From Fibrobacter sp. UWB4 (lineage in GTDB: Bacteria; Fibrobacterota; Fibrobacteria; Fibrobacterales; Fibrobacteraceae), in assembly GCF_002210345.1 (NCBI RefSeq), contig NZ_MWQI01000006.1:124001-188000 (forward strand): a DNA stretch of 64,000 nucleotides, written 5' to 3'. Shown here piece by piece: positions 17,254 through 26,700 of this stretch; the stretch's first letter is position 1; each line of letters begins with the position of its first letter. A program made the translations under genes and the position numbers. The notes beneath the pieces were generated by a model. That model was not told where the DNA came from and searched no databases. It saw only the letters and a list, made by a program, of their open reading frames with translations.

Positions 17254-18237
17254 ATGGCTACAGGCTATGAAAAAATAAGTAAAATCAAGTGTAAACTTCG
17301 TGTGCCGATGACGGTTGCAATGCTTGCCGAAGCTATGGATTGTGGTCCGCGAACCATATTCCGCCACTTAAACGCTTTGGAGCAGGAAAACTGTGGCTTG
17401 CATAAGTTTAAAAAAAATGGTGAGACTTTCTACGTTATTCAAACGGAACAGAAAGTTGATTTTAACCAGAAAATCGTCAAACAGCTTGAAAGGCTGAAAA
17501 AGACGATGAATGACACGACTCCGCTTGACTTGAAGAACAGAAAGCTTATTGACAGTGTCATCTCGTCGATGCAGACAACAGACCCGGATGGCTTTAAGGC
17601 AGAAGCGATTACTCTTGATCCGAACTATATCATGGATTATGGCCCGTTCTGCGACCATAAGGCTCAAGACTGTATGGTCTCAAAGCTTTTGTCTGCAATA
17701 CGCGAAGGCTTTAAGATTCGCATCGTGTACAGAAGCACAAACGAAGGTACCGAAAAGGAAACGAAGGAAGTTTGCCCGATCAAGCTTGTAATGCGTGTGG
17801 ATACGCTTTACTTGATTGCTGCGGATGAAACTTACGCAGAAACTCATGTTTTCAAGAATTATCTTGTTGAAAATATCATGAGTGTGGCTCAGACGAATAA
17901 CTGCGCCATGACGCTTCGTGAGCCGTTCTGTGTGTATGATCATTATAAGTATGCTTTTGGCAAGTATGTTTCTACGGACGATCCAGAAACCATTTCGCTT
18001 GTTATTAAATCTGGCTGGCTCAAGACTCAGTTTAACAAGTCCCGATTCTCGCCGCCTGCAGAATTTGCCGAAGATAAAGACGGCAATATGATTGTGACAT
18101 TGAAGCTTCGTTTGACTCCGGACTTTAAGACATGGCTGTTTGGAGTGCTTCCGGATGTGAAAATTTTGAAGCCGGAATCCTTGAAAACGGAAATGCTTGA
18201 ACGCTTGAAAAATACTTTGAAAGAAATGAAGGCTTAG
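17254..18237 (+). CDS. WYL-domain transcriptional regulator
   Basis: A 327-aa DNA-binding regulator. The N-terminal helix-turn-helix is at about residues 15-60 (MTVAMLAEAMDCGPRTIFRHL). The WYL domain follows at about 140-220, with the core VMRVDTLYLIAADE, where the usual W-Y-L is T-L-Y-L. The C-terminal extension ends in VKILKPESLKTEMLERLKN, like the WCX part of these regulators. Such proteins often sense nucleic acids or nucleotides. It starts 20 bp after the BON-like gene and its stop is 2 bp before queA, so all three may be co-transcribed. Target genes are unknown. Confidence 0.82.
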   Translation: MATGYEKISKIKCKLRVPMTVAMLAEAMDCGPRTIFRHLNALEQENCGLHKFKKNGETFYVIQTEQKVDFNQKIVKQLERLKKTMNDTTPLDLKNRKLIDSVISSMQTTDPDGFKAEAITLDPNYIMDYGPFCDHKAQDCMVSKLLSAIREGFKIRIVYRSTNEGTEKETKEVCPIKLVMRVDTLYLIAADETYAETHVFKNYLVENIMSVAQTNNCAMTLREPFCVYDHYKYAFGKYVSTDDPETISLVIKSGWLKTQFNKSRFSPPAEFAEDKDGNMIVTLKLRLTPDFKTWLFGVLPDVKILKPESLKTEMLERLKNTLKEMKA

Positions 18238-18239
18238 TG

Positions 18240-19286
18240 ATGGAGTACCATCTTTCTGATTACAACTTTGAATTCCCGAAAGAACTGATTGCGTCCCGTA
18301 CGGCGGGTAAGGGCAAAACGCGCATTTTGTATTGTCCGAAGAATGGCGGCGAACGCCGCATTATGAAGGCTCCTGAAATTGTCGATTTGTTCCGTCCGGG
18401 GGACTGCCTTGTGGTGAACAACACGAAGGTGATACCCGCTCGTCTTTATGGTGAAACTCAATTTGGTGGCCAAGTCGAAGTGCTTTTAGTCCAGGCGCTG
18501 AACCCGTCTGAATCAGGCGAGGCTCGCTTTGAAGCGAAAGTGCATCCGGGTAAGGCTTTCCAGGTTGGGCGTGAACTGACGCTTGCTGGAGTGCGTACTT
18601 TTGTGGAAGAAGTTCATGAGGAAGACGGTAATCGTGTCTTGCGCTTTGAAAAAACGCCTTCTGAAATGGAAGAGGTCATGAATAGGGAAGGCCATGTTCC
18701 ACTGCCTCCTTATATTGACCGTCCCGATGATGAAGACGATAAAAAGGCGTACCAGACGATTTTTGCAAAGTATGCTGGCGCCGTGGCCGCTCCGACGGCA
18801 AGCCTCCACTTTAGCGAACAAATGCTTGATGACTTAAAGGCCAAGGGCGTCTATGTCGCTGAAGTCACGCTCCATGTGGGGCCGGGAACGTTCCAGAACA
18901 TTTCTGTCGAAGATTTCACGCAGCATAAAATGCATGGCGAACATTACGAACTCACCAAGGAAAATGCAGACATCATCAACAAGGCTAAACGCGAAGGCGG
19001 CCGTATTGTGACTGTCGGCACGACGAGTACGCGCGTGGTCGAGACGATTGCCGATGCGAACGGATTCTTGAAACCGCAAAAGGGCGTGACCTATGCGTTC
19101 TTCTATCCGGGCTACAAGTACAAATTGATTGATGGACTTTTAACCAATTTCCATTGGCCAAAAAGTTCTCTCATTTTGCTTGTGTCCGCATTCTATGGCC
19201 GCGAAAACACGCTCGACGCATACAAAATGGCCGTAGAGAACAAGCTTAAATTGTTCAGCTACGGCGACGGAATGCTGATTTTGTAA
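18240..19286 (+). CDS. queA: S-adenosylmethionine:tRNA ribosyltransferase-isomerase
   Basis: Transfers and isomerises the ribosyl part of SAM to 7-aminomethyl-7-deazaguanine in tRNA, making epoxyqueuosine at the wobble base of GUN anticodons. The family segments are present: YNFEFPKELIASR at the N-terminus, NNTKVIPARLYG, YIDRPDDEDD, ALVAAPTASLHF-like GAVAAPTASLHFS, HVGPGTFQ and LLTNFHWPKSSLILLVSAF. The 348-aa length is normal. ATG 18240 is preferred over GTG 18237. No other queuosine genes are nearby. Confidence 0.95.
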   Translation: MEYHLSDYNFEFPKELIASRTAGKGKTRILYCPKNGGERRIMKAPEIVDLFRPGDCLVVNNTKVIPARLYGETQFGGQVEVLLVQALNPSESGEARFEAKVHPGKAFQVGRELTLAGVRTFVEEVHEEDGNRVLRFEKTPSEMEEVMNREGHVPLPPYIDRPDDEDDKKAYQTIFAKYAGAVAAPTASLHFSEQMLDDLKAKGVYVAEVTLHVGPGTFQNISVEDFTQHKMHGEHYELTKENADIINKAKREGGRIVTVGTTSTRVVETIADANGFLKPQKGVTYAFFYPGYKYKLIDGLLTNFHWPKSSLILLVSAFYGRENTLDAYKMAVENKLKLFSYGDGMLIL

Positions 19287-19290
19287 GGGA

Positions 19291-19815
19291 TTACTTTGTA
19301 GGCGTTTCGGATTCCATTTCGAGCGCCTGCGGAATCTTTTCGTCCTTGCAAAGGATTTCTTCGCGAATCTTGAATGTGAAGTCCTCCAGATTGTTTTCAA
19401 ACATCTTCTGGAAGGGCTTCTTTTTTTGTACACGTTCCAAAGCGCAAGAGCAGTAATTGATGCGCTGGATCAGCTTGACTTCGTTGGTCGGCGTATCATG
19501 CGAAAAGACGCATTCGTGCATGATGGCGTATTCCATGGAACGGTCATAACGGTATTTGCATTTGTTCGGAAGGTCCGGCTGTGCGGCAATTTTCTCGATG
19601 ATCTTTTCGGTTGGGATCTTGCTGCTGAACCAGTTATTGGCTTGGTAGCCCAAGAAGAAAAATAGCAAGCAGACGATGATACGGATGGTATTCCTTCTGC
19701 GGTATGCCATTCTGTTGAAACTGCGCTCGATGGCTGCAAAAGTCATTGTCGCATGTTTCTTGACTTCGTTCAAATCATCGTTTTCGTTGTTGTTTATGTT
19801 GTTGTTTTCAGTCAT
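19291..19815 (-). CDS. Small single-pass membrane protein, unknown function
   Basis: A 174-aa protein with an Asn/Glu-rich N-terminus (NNNINNNENDD), a basic segment (RMAYRRRNTIR) and one transmembrane helix (IIVCLLFFFLGYQANNWF, about residues 46-63). The remaining part is probably periplasmic and carries six cysteines (KCKYRY, HECVF, YCSCAL, LCKDE), compatible with disulfides. It overlaps the end of hpt by four bases (ATGA), so it is translationally coupled. I do not recognise the family. Confidence 0.65.
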   Translation of the reverse strand: MTENNNINNNENDDLNEVKKHATMTFAAIERSFNRMAYRRRNTIRIIVCLLFFFLGYQANNWFSSKIPTEKIIEKIAAQPDLPNKCKYRYDRSMEYAIMHECVFSHDTPTNEVKLIQRINYCSCALERVQKKKPFQKMFENNLEDFTFKIREEILCKDEKIPQALEMESETPTK

Positions 19816-20333
19816 GCTTCTTCAAGTGCCCATACTTCTGGATAGGTGCGGTACGTGTTTGCATAGTCGAGACCGTAGCCTACCACAAATTTATCTTCAA
19901 TTTCAAAACCAACGAAGTCGGCATGGAAATCCACCGTTCGTCTAGATTCCTTGTTCAACAGTACGCAAGTCGTGATGGAGGCGGGGGTGTAGTCCGCGAG
20001 GGCTTTCACGAGGGAATACATCGTGTTGCCAGTGTCTAGAATGTCGTCAATCAACAGAACGCGCTTGCCCTTGATGTCGAGACCTTCAAGGCCCGAGATA
20101 TGGACGTTCGCGCTCGGATGGTCGGAATCGCCGTAGCTTGACGCCTTGATAAATGCAATGCGCAATTTCGGAGTCGCGATACGGCGGGACAAGTCGGCGG
20201 TAAACATATAGCTGCCAGTCAGTGCAGATAAAATCACGTCGAAATCAAACGCCTTCAGTTCTTGGGCGAGCGAGTCCAGACGCGCGTTTATCTCTCGCGC
20301 TGTAATGAGTGGAGCGCTTGGCAGCTTGTACAT
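19812..20333 (-). CDS. hpt: Hypoxanthine phosphoribosyltransferase
   Basis: Salvages hypoxanthine (and probably guanine) to the nucleotide with PRPP. The PRPP-binding loop is VLLIDDILDTGNTMYSL, and the flexible catalytic loop includes LTGSYMFTADL. FVGFEIEDKFVVGYGLDY near the C-terminus is the purine-binding signature. At 173 aa it is a normal short type I phosphoribosyltransferase. Its ATG overlaps the stop of the GH57 gene by one base (TAATG), so the three minus-strand genes form an operon. Confidence 0.94.
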   Translation of the reverse strand: MYKLPSAPLITAREINARLDSLAQELKAFDFDVILSALTGSYMFTADLSRRIATPKLRIAFIKASSYGDSDHPSANVHISGLEGLDIKGKRVLLIDDILDTGNTMYSLVKALADYTPASITTCVLLNKESRRTVDFHADFVGFEIEDKFVVGYGLDYANTYRTYPEVWALEEA

Positions 20334-22753
20334 TAGACCACCTCAAAGTTCAACCATTGGAACATCGGCTTGAGGGCCGCAAACTTTCCGTCTGGTTCTG
20401 CCTTGTATTGCTTGTAGATGCTGAAGACGTGGTTTTCAAGAGAAGTCTTGTTGATGAAAAGCTTCAGCCAGTCGGCGACCGTGATGAGGTCGGTGATGTA
20501 GTTGAGCGTTTCTTCGTTGAACTTCTTGGAAACTTCGTCAATGAGGAGCGTGAGCTTGTGGAAGAACATGTGACCAAGCCCGCCAAAGCTAAAGTGCGTG
20601 TTGAGCGCTGTTGCTTCGTCGATGAGTTCGTGGATCTCTTCGATGGTCGCCTTGTTGTGTTCGTTCAGCAACTGCAATGCGGCATGATGAATTCTGGCGT
20701 TGATCTCCACCGTGAGGATTTTGCGCATAGTGTCCGGCAAGGTGTGGTCCGGGTCGGCAAGGCTGTCGATGGAAATGCCATGGTTCAGAGCAAAGCCGGA
20801 GAACGACTTTGTGATGTTCTCGAGGTGCTTTTGCGTCGAGAGCAAGTTGATGCGCTTCAAGGAATCGCTCGCGAGATTGCTCATGCGGACAACGTATGCA
20901 GTCGGGTAAAGTTCGTGGAGCTGTTCCGTCGTCATGTTCGGATTTTCAACGAACGTGAGAGCGCTTTCCTTTTCTTCGCCCATGGCGACGACGATGTTTA
21001 CGCGGCTGAGCTGGTCTGTGACGACCAAGTTCGTGGTCACGCAAGATTCGCCGAGATCGTTGTCTTCGTAAGAAGTGCGTACAAGCGTCTGGCGACGGCG
21101 GGACGCGATCTTTGTAGCCGTGATGCGGGAATCCTTGTTGAGGTAGTCTTCTTCAAGTTCGAGGTGGTAAATCGCTGCACGTTCTGCCATCTGCTTGATG
21201 ACGGACGGGACGTTTTCTTCGGCGTACTTCGTGAAGACTTCGGCGCCGTTCCACTTGTGTTCGTTACTTGTGGCACGGGCGAGGATGTACAGAATTTCGC
21301 TCTTGAGGTTGTCGCCCATCGGGAGGAACGGCTTCAAGAGTTGCATCGCACGGAGTGCATAACGCATGTTCTGCACCGGTTCCAGACCTTCGATATCGTT
21401 GAAGAACCAGCCGCAGCTCGTGAAGCTGAATAGGCAGAACTTCTGGATTTCGAGGAGTCGAATGGCCTTGGCGCGGTCTTCTTGCTTGCTGTAATCCTTG
21501 AGCGTTTCCTTGAGGTATTGTTCCTTGCGGGATTCGTCTTCGGGCGCAACGATCACTTGGATGTAGTTGTTGCGGGCTTCCCATGGATCGATCTTAGAAA
21601 TCTTTTCGAATTCGCGAACGAAGATGTTGTCGGCGACTTCCTTGAGATGGTTGAAGGCGTCGCGGAGCGGGCCTCTCCATTTCTGGTTCCAGTCGGCGCC
21701 ACCTCCGGTGGAGCAACCGCAGTCTCTGTACCAGCGACCGACTCCGTGAGCACAGCTCCATGCACAGCCTTCGCCGTAGAAATTCTTGAGTTCGACTTCG
21801 TGCTTGGGCGGGAACTTTTCGAGGAACCAGCCGTAGTTTACCGGAACCATGTTGTTCTGCGGAGCGAACTTGTTGTAAAGCCATGCGGCGCACATGTCGC
21901 CAAACGGTTCGTGGTGGCCGTAAGATTCGCCGTCAGTGCCGATGCTTACGAGTTGAGGCTCGCTGCGATTGGCGTCCCAGGCGCTTTCAATGCGGTGTCC
22001 GAATGTTCCTGCGTCGCGGAGCAAGTGCTCGAAGCCGACGGCGCTCGAAAGCCACGGATTGTAGAAGAATACGTCGAGGTAACCGTCACAGACGAGGTTG
22101 CCATCCTTGTCGCGTGGGTAAATGCGGTACGGGCGCGTCGTGTCGATGTTCGTGTTGCTGCAATCGGTCCACTTCTTGTCGCCAAACTTGCGGAACTTGT
22201 CGGCTTGCGTGGGCGAGAGAATGGTGTATTTGATGCCGGCTTTGATAAGTTCAACAACGGTCTCAAAATTGATGGCGGTTTCGGCAAGCCACATGGCTTC
22301 GGGCATGCGTCCGAAATGGAACTTGAAGTCTTCAATGCCCCAGCGGATTTGTGTACGCTTGTCCTGCGCACTTGCAAGCGGCATGATGATGTGGTTGTAA
22401 ACTTGAGCAATTGCGTTACCGTGCCCGTTCATGCGTTCCTGGCTGCGCTTGTCGGCGTCTTGAATGCGCTTGTAGGTGTCGGGCGTATTGGTGCGGATCC
22501 AGCCCATAAGAGTCGGGCCGATGTTAAAGCTCATGAAATCGTAGTTGTTTACGATATCGACAATTTTGCCTTTAGAATTTAAAATACGGCTTGCGGAGTT
22601 CGGGCTATAGCACTCGCTTGCAATGCGTTCGTTCCAGTCGTGGAACGGACGTGCGCTTGGCTGGTTCTCGATAACGCCAGTCCAAGGGTTTTCGCGAGGG
22701 GGCTGATAAAAATGTCCGTGAATGGTAAAGTAAAGGGGGTTCTTTTCGGTCAT
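20333..22753 (-). CDS. Glycoside hydrolase family 57 protein with DUF3536-type C-terminus
   Basis: An 806-aa protein with the GH57 start motif FTIHGHFYQPPRENPWTG (HxHxYQPPR) and the segment SIGTDGESYGHHEPFGD, whose Glu is the likely nucleophile. MPEAMWLAETAIN is another conserved GH57 stretch. The long C-terminal half fits the DUF3536 extension found on this subgroup. GH57 enzymes act on alpha-glucans (amylase, branching or 4-alpha-glucanotransferase activity). No signal peptide is present, so a role in internal glycogen metabolism is more likely than secretion. It is the first gene of the GH57-hpt-membrane protein operon. Confidence 0.85.
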   Translation of the reverse strand: MTEKNPLYFTIHGHFYQPPRENPWTGVIENQPSARPFHDWNERIASECYSPNSASRILNSKGKIVDIVNNYDFMSFNIGPTLMGWIRTNTPDTYKRIQDADKRSQERMNGHGNAIAQVYNHIIMPLASAQDKRTQIRWGIEDFKFHFGRMPEAMWLAETAINFETVVELIKAGIKYTILSPTQADKFRKFGDKKWTDCSNTNIDTTRPYRIYPRDKDGNLVCDGYLDVFFYNPWLSSAVGFEHLLRDAGTFGHRIESAWDANRSEPQLVSIGTDGESYGHHEPFGDMCAAWLYNKFAPQNNMVPVNYGWFLEKFPPKHEVELKNFYGEGCAWSCAHGVGRWYRDCGCSTGGGADWNQKWRGPLRDAFNHLKEVADNIFVREFEKISKIDPWEARNNYIQVIVAPEDESRKEQYLKETLKDYSKQEDRAKAIRLLEIQKFCLFSFTSCGWFFNDIEGLEPVQNMRYALRAMQLLKPFLPMGDNLKSEILYILARATSNEHKWNGAEVFTKYAEENVPSVIKQMAERAAIYHLELEEDYLNKDSRITATKIASRRRQTLVRTSYEDNDLGESCVTTNLVVTDQLSRVNIVVAMGEEKESALTFVENPNMTTEQLHELYPTAYVVRMSNLASDSLKRINLLSTQKHLENITKSFSGFALNHGISIDSLADPDHTLPDTMRKILTVEINARIHHAALQLLNEHNKATIEEIHELIDEATALNTHFSFGGLGHMFFHKLTLLIDEVSKKFNEETLNYITDLITVADWLKLFINKTSLENHVFSIYKQYKAEPDGKFAALKPMFQWLNFEVV

Positions 22754-22766
22754 GGCTTAAAAATAG

Positions 22767-22796
22767 AAAAAAGGTTCAAAAGTGAACCTTTTTTTT
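22767..22796 (-). terminator. Bidirectional terminator between the GH26 and GH57 genes
   Basis: AAAAAAGGTTCA and TGAACCTTTTTT form a hairpin with an AAAG loop and T runs on either strand. It starts about 23 bp after the GH26 stop on the minus strand and separates the mannan locus from the GH57 operon. Confidence 0.88.
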
Positions 22797-22818
22797 AGAA
22801 TACATGTTACAGCGCACA

Positions 22819-24705
22819 CTATTTTAAGCGTAATATCTGCATTGTGTTGTGTTTGTCGATACTCGCTTTGATGATGTAATTTCCGGAGGCGATGGATTGA
22901 AGGCTTAAATCATGAGTTCCTGCCGAAATATGACCTTGCATAAGCGTTGCGACACGGTGGCCAGTCAGGTCAAAAACGGTGACGGTGGCGCGGCCATTTT
23001 TATTCGTAAAAAGCGAAAGCGACTTGCCGTTTATGGCTAGACTTATGTTGTTTGTTACAATGCGCTTTGATCCAAAATTGCGGACGGTGACCTTATCCCA
23101 ACCGGGCATGTTGTCAAGGGCGATGATGCGCTTGTCGTCGAGGTTCCTCTTCCACATTTCTGTGGTCGTCTTTTCCAGGAAGTTCCCGCTCCAGGTCTGG
23201 CTCCAGGTCATCCAATAGCTCCAATTGGCCTTGTCTTCGGCAATGCTATCGATGTCCGGGATGGCGCCGTTTTCGCTCAAGGCGATCATCTTGTTCGTGC
23301 CCACATCGCTCACAATTTTATTGTAGTAGTTTGCACCGGAATTGTGGTCGTTGAGCGGGTCATAAATGTCAACTGCGACAATGTCCACGTAATCGTCGCC
23401 CGGATACCAACTTGCATTGAGGGCTGAGTAATCGTAACCGAATTGCGGGTCGGTATTGATGTTCCAGACCCAAAGCAAATTCTTGAGGCCGTTTGTCTTT
23501 ACCATGCGGTCAAAGACGAGTCGGTAAAGCTGTTTGTAGCAGTCGCCACTGCCGACTCCCCACCAGAACCAGCCACCGCTTGCTTCGTGAAGCGGGCGCC
23601 AGATAACGGCGACATCTTTCTCCTGCAATTGCTTGAACAGTGCAGAAACTTTATCAATATCGCTTACGATGTCCTTGTATTCCTGAGAGGCTTCGTTGAT
23701 TTCCTTGCAAGTGGAATCCTTGAATGCCTTGGTGTAGTTGAAGCACGTGTTGCTTTCGCTAGAACCCTTGGCGCCGTTGGCGCAGCCGCTGCTGCGGTAG
23801 CCGTTCATGGGGTAGGTGTCTTTTGTGTAGAACACCGTGTCTTCGCCGACTTTCCAATGCCATGTGAATGTCGGGATGCCGCCCAACTTCCAAAGTTCTT
23901 CTGCCATCAGGAGGTTGTTTTCGGAATAGCCTCTGAACCAGCCTTCATCGGAATGTCCGCCGGCGGCAAAGAGCATATCAAAACCGCCAATGGCGGGGTA
24001 GTGCCCGGAACGCTTGTAGAATTCGGCAATGTCCGTCTGGCCTTTCCACGAGACTTCGGCGTCGGTGTACTTGCAGGAATCGGCAGGAGTGCAGCCTCCC
24101 GGCGGAATGAGCCGCATGTTGCCGTAATCGTAGTTGAAATTCTGGTCGCTAATCATCATGCCGCTAAGCGTTGCCTTCGTAAAGTTCTCGCGCAAGAACG
24201 AGAATACTTTGCGAGCAGATTCTGTCGCGTTGGGCGTGACGGGCGCGGTCCCGATTTTGTATTCCGGGTCGGGGTGGCGCTCAACGGTGATGTTGTCTAC
24301 GCCAATCGCCTGGTTTCCGACCGTAATCTTGTTTTCGCCGACTTTCATCTTGGCAGATGCGGATACGACGTAGCTTGAATCGCAATTGCGCGGAGTCGTG
24401 AGCATGGAGCCTACATCGACGCCGTTGACCGTGATTTTAGAAGTAATCCAGTCGTACTGCTTGATGAGAACTTTCGTGGTAATATCGTAAACGGCGGTCT
24501 CTTCGACTTTGACCGTAAACGTGATGCCGCTTGCGTCTGCGGGCTTAGCGTATTTGCCTCCGGAGAAGTCTGCGCCTTCGGCTACTGTTACGCCGTTCAA
24601 GTCCTCGGCTTCGTAAGTTGTCGGTGCCGCGTAAACTGATGTTGTAGCGACTGCTGTGGCAAAAGCCATTGCGGAACAAGCGCCCGCGAATAATTTACAT
24701 CCCAT
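22819..24705 (-). CDS. Secreted GH26 beta-mannanase-like enzyme with CBM35
   Basis: The 628-aa protein starts with a signal peptide (FAGACSAMAFATAVA...VYA). A CBM35-like beta-sandwich follows (about residues 30-145, starting YEAEDLNGVTVAEGA). The GH26 catalytic domain (about 160-500) has the acid/base Glu374 in WRPLHEASGG and the nucleophile Glu478 in ALSENGAIP; the spacing of about 104 fits the family. The C-terminal 80 residues (ATVTVFDLTGHRVATL...GNYIIKAS) look like a type IX secretion sorting domain. ATG 24705 has a GGAG site seven bases upstream and is preferred over GTG 24711. The next upstream gene is 14 bp away, so it is co-transcribed. Substrate is inferred from the family. Confidence 0.9.
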   Translation of the reverse strand: MGCKLFAGACSAMAFATAVATTSVYAAPTTYEAEDLNGVTVAEGADFSGGKYAKPADASGITFTVKVEETAVYDITTKVLIKQYDWITSKITVNGVDVGSMLTTPRNCDSSYVVSASAKMKVGENKITVGNQAIGVDNITVERHPDPEYKIGTAPVTPNATESARKVFSFLRENFTKATLSGMMISDQNFNYDYGNMRLIPPGGCTPADSCKYTDAEVSWKGQTDIAEFYKRSGHYPAIGGFDMLFAAGGHSDEGWFRGYSENNLLMAEELWKLGGIPTFTWHWKVGEDTVFYTKDTYPMNGYRSSGCANGAKGSSESNTCFNYTKAFKDSTCKEINEASQEYKDIVSDIDKVSALFKQLQEKDVAVIWRPLHEASGGWFWWGVGSGDCYKQLYRLVFDRMVKTNGLKNLLWVWNINTDPQFGYDYSALNASWYPGDDYVDIVAVDIYDPLNDHNSGANYYNKIVSDVGTNKMIALSENGAIPDIDSIAEDKANWSYWMTWSQTWSGNFLEKTTTEMWKRNLDDKRIIALDNMPGWDKVTVRNFGSKRIVTNNISLAINGKSLSLFTNKNGRATVTVFDLTGHRVATLMQGHISAGTHDLSLQSIASGNYIIKASIDKHNTMQILRLK

Positions 24706-24725
24706 AATCACACTCCAAATTTATA

Positions 24726-26531
24726 TTACTTCACCAAAATTTTCCCGTTCTGCGCAAAGCCTTTTCCTTGCACTTTCACGAGGTATTGCCCGGCTGCAAT
24801 TCCATTCAAGTTGATGCTTGCGCTTGCACCGTTGATGGCACGACTCATCACTTGGTTGCCTTGCATGTCGAAAATCGCGACTCTTGCGGTTGCGCTGGCA
24901 GCAGCGCTCGGAACGCTAATTTGCAAATTCTTTCCGATAATAGACAAACTTGCGGTACCCTTCTGCGTATGTAACGTGTTCTTGATTCCCGTTGTCGGCG
25001 GCGGGACGATTTCGTACTTGTCCCAGCCCGGCATGTCTTCGAGTGTCAAGGTGTATTCGTTGTTCATCACGATTTTCCAGCTTTCGGCGTTGTTGTCGTT
25101 AGCCCAGCCTTCCATCGCGTAGTCACCGTACCAAGGCATGAACCAGCTCCAGTTGGCGCCATCGGCCTTCATTTCGTCAGGGTAGGGCACGGAACCGTTT
25201 TCGCTGAGCGTAACGATCTTTCTCCCGCCGAAAATTTCCTTGACGGTTTCGAAACTCCCGACAAGGCTAGAGTGGTTTGATTCGCGCGGGTAGTAATAGT
25301 AGTCGCGGCCCACAACGTCCACGTATTCATCGCCCGGGTACCAGTCGAGTGCGTCGGTCGCTTCGTCGGTGGTCCATACCCAAATTAAGTTGTGCAAACC
25401 CTTCTGGTTTACGAAAATGTCGAACATGAGCTTGTACAAAGCGACGCAGGGCTTTGCACCATCGGTGCCCCACCAGAACCACTTGCCGCTTGCTTCGTGG
25501 AGCGGGCGCCAAAGAACGGCGACACCTTCTTTTTGCAAAGACAAAAGCGAGTCGGCGATCATTTCCATATCGCGGACAATTGCCTTGTATTCTGCACTTT
25601 CTGTTTTCCACTTGTCGGAGGCCTCATCATAAGCCTTGGTAATGCTGAATTCCGTGAAAGGTGTGTTGCCGCTAGATTCGGTGTAGAATGCTTCTACATC
25701 GTGCATCGGGTCTTTCCAGTGCCAGTTGAATTGCGGAATGCCGCCTGCTTTCCAGACGGTCTTTGCCATTTCGAGCGAAGCATGCGTGTAACCCTGATAC
25801 CATTGCTGGTCGGAATTCTTGCCTGAGGCGTGCAAAAAGTCAAAACCGACGAGGACCACGTTCTTGCCGCTCGCCTTGTTGATGTAGCTGAGTTCGGTTT
25901 GTGTTTCGTAGTTTTGCGGGGTGTACTGGCCGTTGTTTTCGAACGGGCGTTCCGTCATGACGCCGCTAATCACGTGCTTGCCGAAATTGTTGAGCAAAAA
26001 GTTGTAGAGTTTCTGTGCGCTTTCGGTAGGCTCCGGCGTGACAGGCTTCGGTGAAATGTTCCACGGGCTTGCTTCGTATTCCGTGAGTTCGATGTAGTCG
26101 AGGTTGACCCAGCCCCAGCTGTGGATTATGCCGATCTTGTTTTCGCCTGCGGTGAGCTTGATTTTGCCCGCGCCCTTGATGGTCTTGAAATCGTCAGATG
26201 TGCCGAAAGAAATCTGGCCGGCAGAAACATCGTTGACGGTCAAGTTCTGGATTTTGTTGCCCGATTCTGTTGGCAATTGGTAATTGGCCCATAGCGTGTA
26301 ATAGCCTGTGGCGGTTACAGTCACCTTGAATTCCAGGTTGCCTTCTTTCATCTGGACGAACTTTCCACCCGATGCATTTGCATCTTCGGAAACGACGACT
26401 TTGTGATCATTGGCAAGGACGGCGTCTTCGGCTTCTAAGCGGATGGGGGAGGCGGCAAAAGCGGAACCCGCAAGTGCTGCGACAGTTGCCGTAGCGACAA
26501 AATTTGTGTAATTAAAAGTCTTCATAAACAT
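24726..26531 (-). CDS. Secreted GH26 beta-mannanase-like enzyme with CBM35
   Basis: A 601-aa paralogue of its neighbours. Order: signal peptide (ending near AFAA, residue 27), CBM35-like domain (about 29-152, RLEAEDAVLANDHKVV to NLDYIELTEY), GH26 domain (about 165-480), and a C-terminal sorting-like domain (ARVAIFDMQGNQVMSRA...GQYLVKVQGKG). Acid/base is Glu346 in WRPLHEASGKW and nucleophile Glu444 in TLSENGSVP. A GGAG site lies seven bases before ATG 26531. It is the promoter-proximal gene of a two-gene unit with the downstream GH26. Product specificity (mannan, glucomannan or galactomannan) cannot be told from sequence. Confidence 0.9.
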   Translation of the reverse strand: MFMKTFNYTNFVATATVAALAGSAFAASPIRLEAEDAVLANDHKVVVSEDANASGGKFVQMKEGNLEFKVTVTATGYYTLWANYQLPTESGNKIQNLTVNDVSAGQISFGTSDDFKTIKGAGKIKLTAGENKIGIIHSWGWVNLDYIELTEYEASPWNISPKPVTPEPTESAQKLYNFLLNNFGKHVISGVMTERPFENNGQYTPQNYETQTELSYINKASGKNVVLVGFDFLHASGKNSDQQWYQGYTHASLEMAKTVWKAGGIPQFNWHWKDPMHDVEAFYTESSGNTPFTEFSITKAYDEASDKWKTESAEYKAIVRDMEMIADSLLSLQKEGVAVLWRPLHEASGKWFWWGTDGAKPCVALYKLMFDIFVNQKGLHNLIWVWTTDEATDALDWYPGDEYVDVVGRDYYYYPRESNHSSLVGSFETVKEIFGGRKIVTLSENGSVPYPDEMKADGANWSWFMPWYGDYAMEGWANDNNAESWKIVMNNEYTLTLEDMPGWDKYEIVPPPTTGIKNTLHTQKGTASLSIIGKNLQISVPSAAASATARVAIFDMQGNQVMSRAINGASASINLNGIAAGQYLVKVQGKGFAQNGKILVK

Positions 26532-26615
26532 TCCATATCTCCAGCTGTAAATCTATATTTTTGAACCCCAAATTCAAAGGATTTTCGTCACTACTTTCTT
26601 TCAAAACGCAGGATT

Positions 26616-26643
26616 GTCATGCCCGACTTGATCGGGCATCTCC
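26616..26643. repeat. Dispersed hairpin repeat, GTCATGCCCGACTT variant
   Basis: GTCATGCCCGA CTTGA TCGGGCATCTCC: same 5' and 3' ends as the family at 2817 but with a different loop and paired changes in the arms. It lies in the gap between the GH5 terminator and the GH26 promoter. Confidence 0.75.
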
Positions 26644-26660
26644 TTCTTGTGAAAGCAATA

Positions 26661-26690
26661 AAAAAAGTCCCGTTTTTCGCGGGACTCTCG
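26661..26690 (-). terminator. Rho-independent terminator of the GH5-like gene
   Basis: AGTCCCG (26666-26672) pairs with CGGGACT (26680-26686). On the minus strand a run of T follows. It lies about 15 bp after the GH5 stop. Confidence 0.85.
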
Positions 26691-26700
26691 AAGCTTCTTG

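Noticed and set aside
20309-22582. Two long plus-strand frames opposite the GH57 gene
   Set aside because: Both are mirror images of GH57 coding sequence; no ribosome site or domain pattern.
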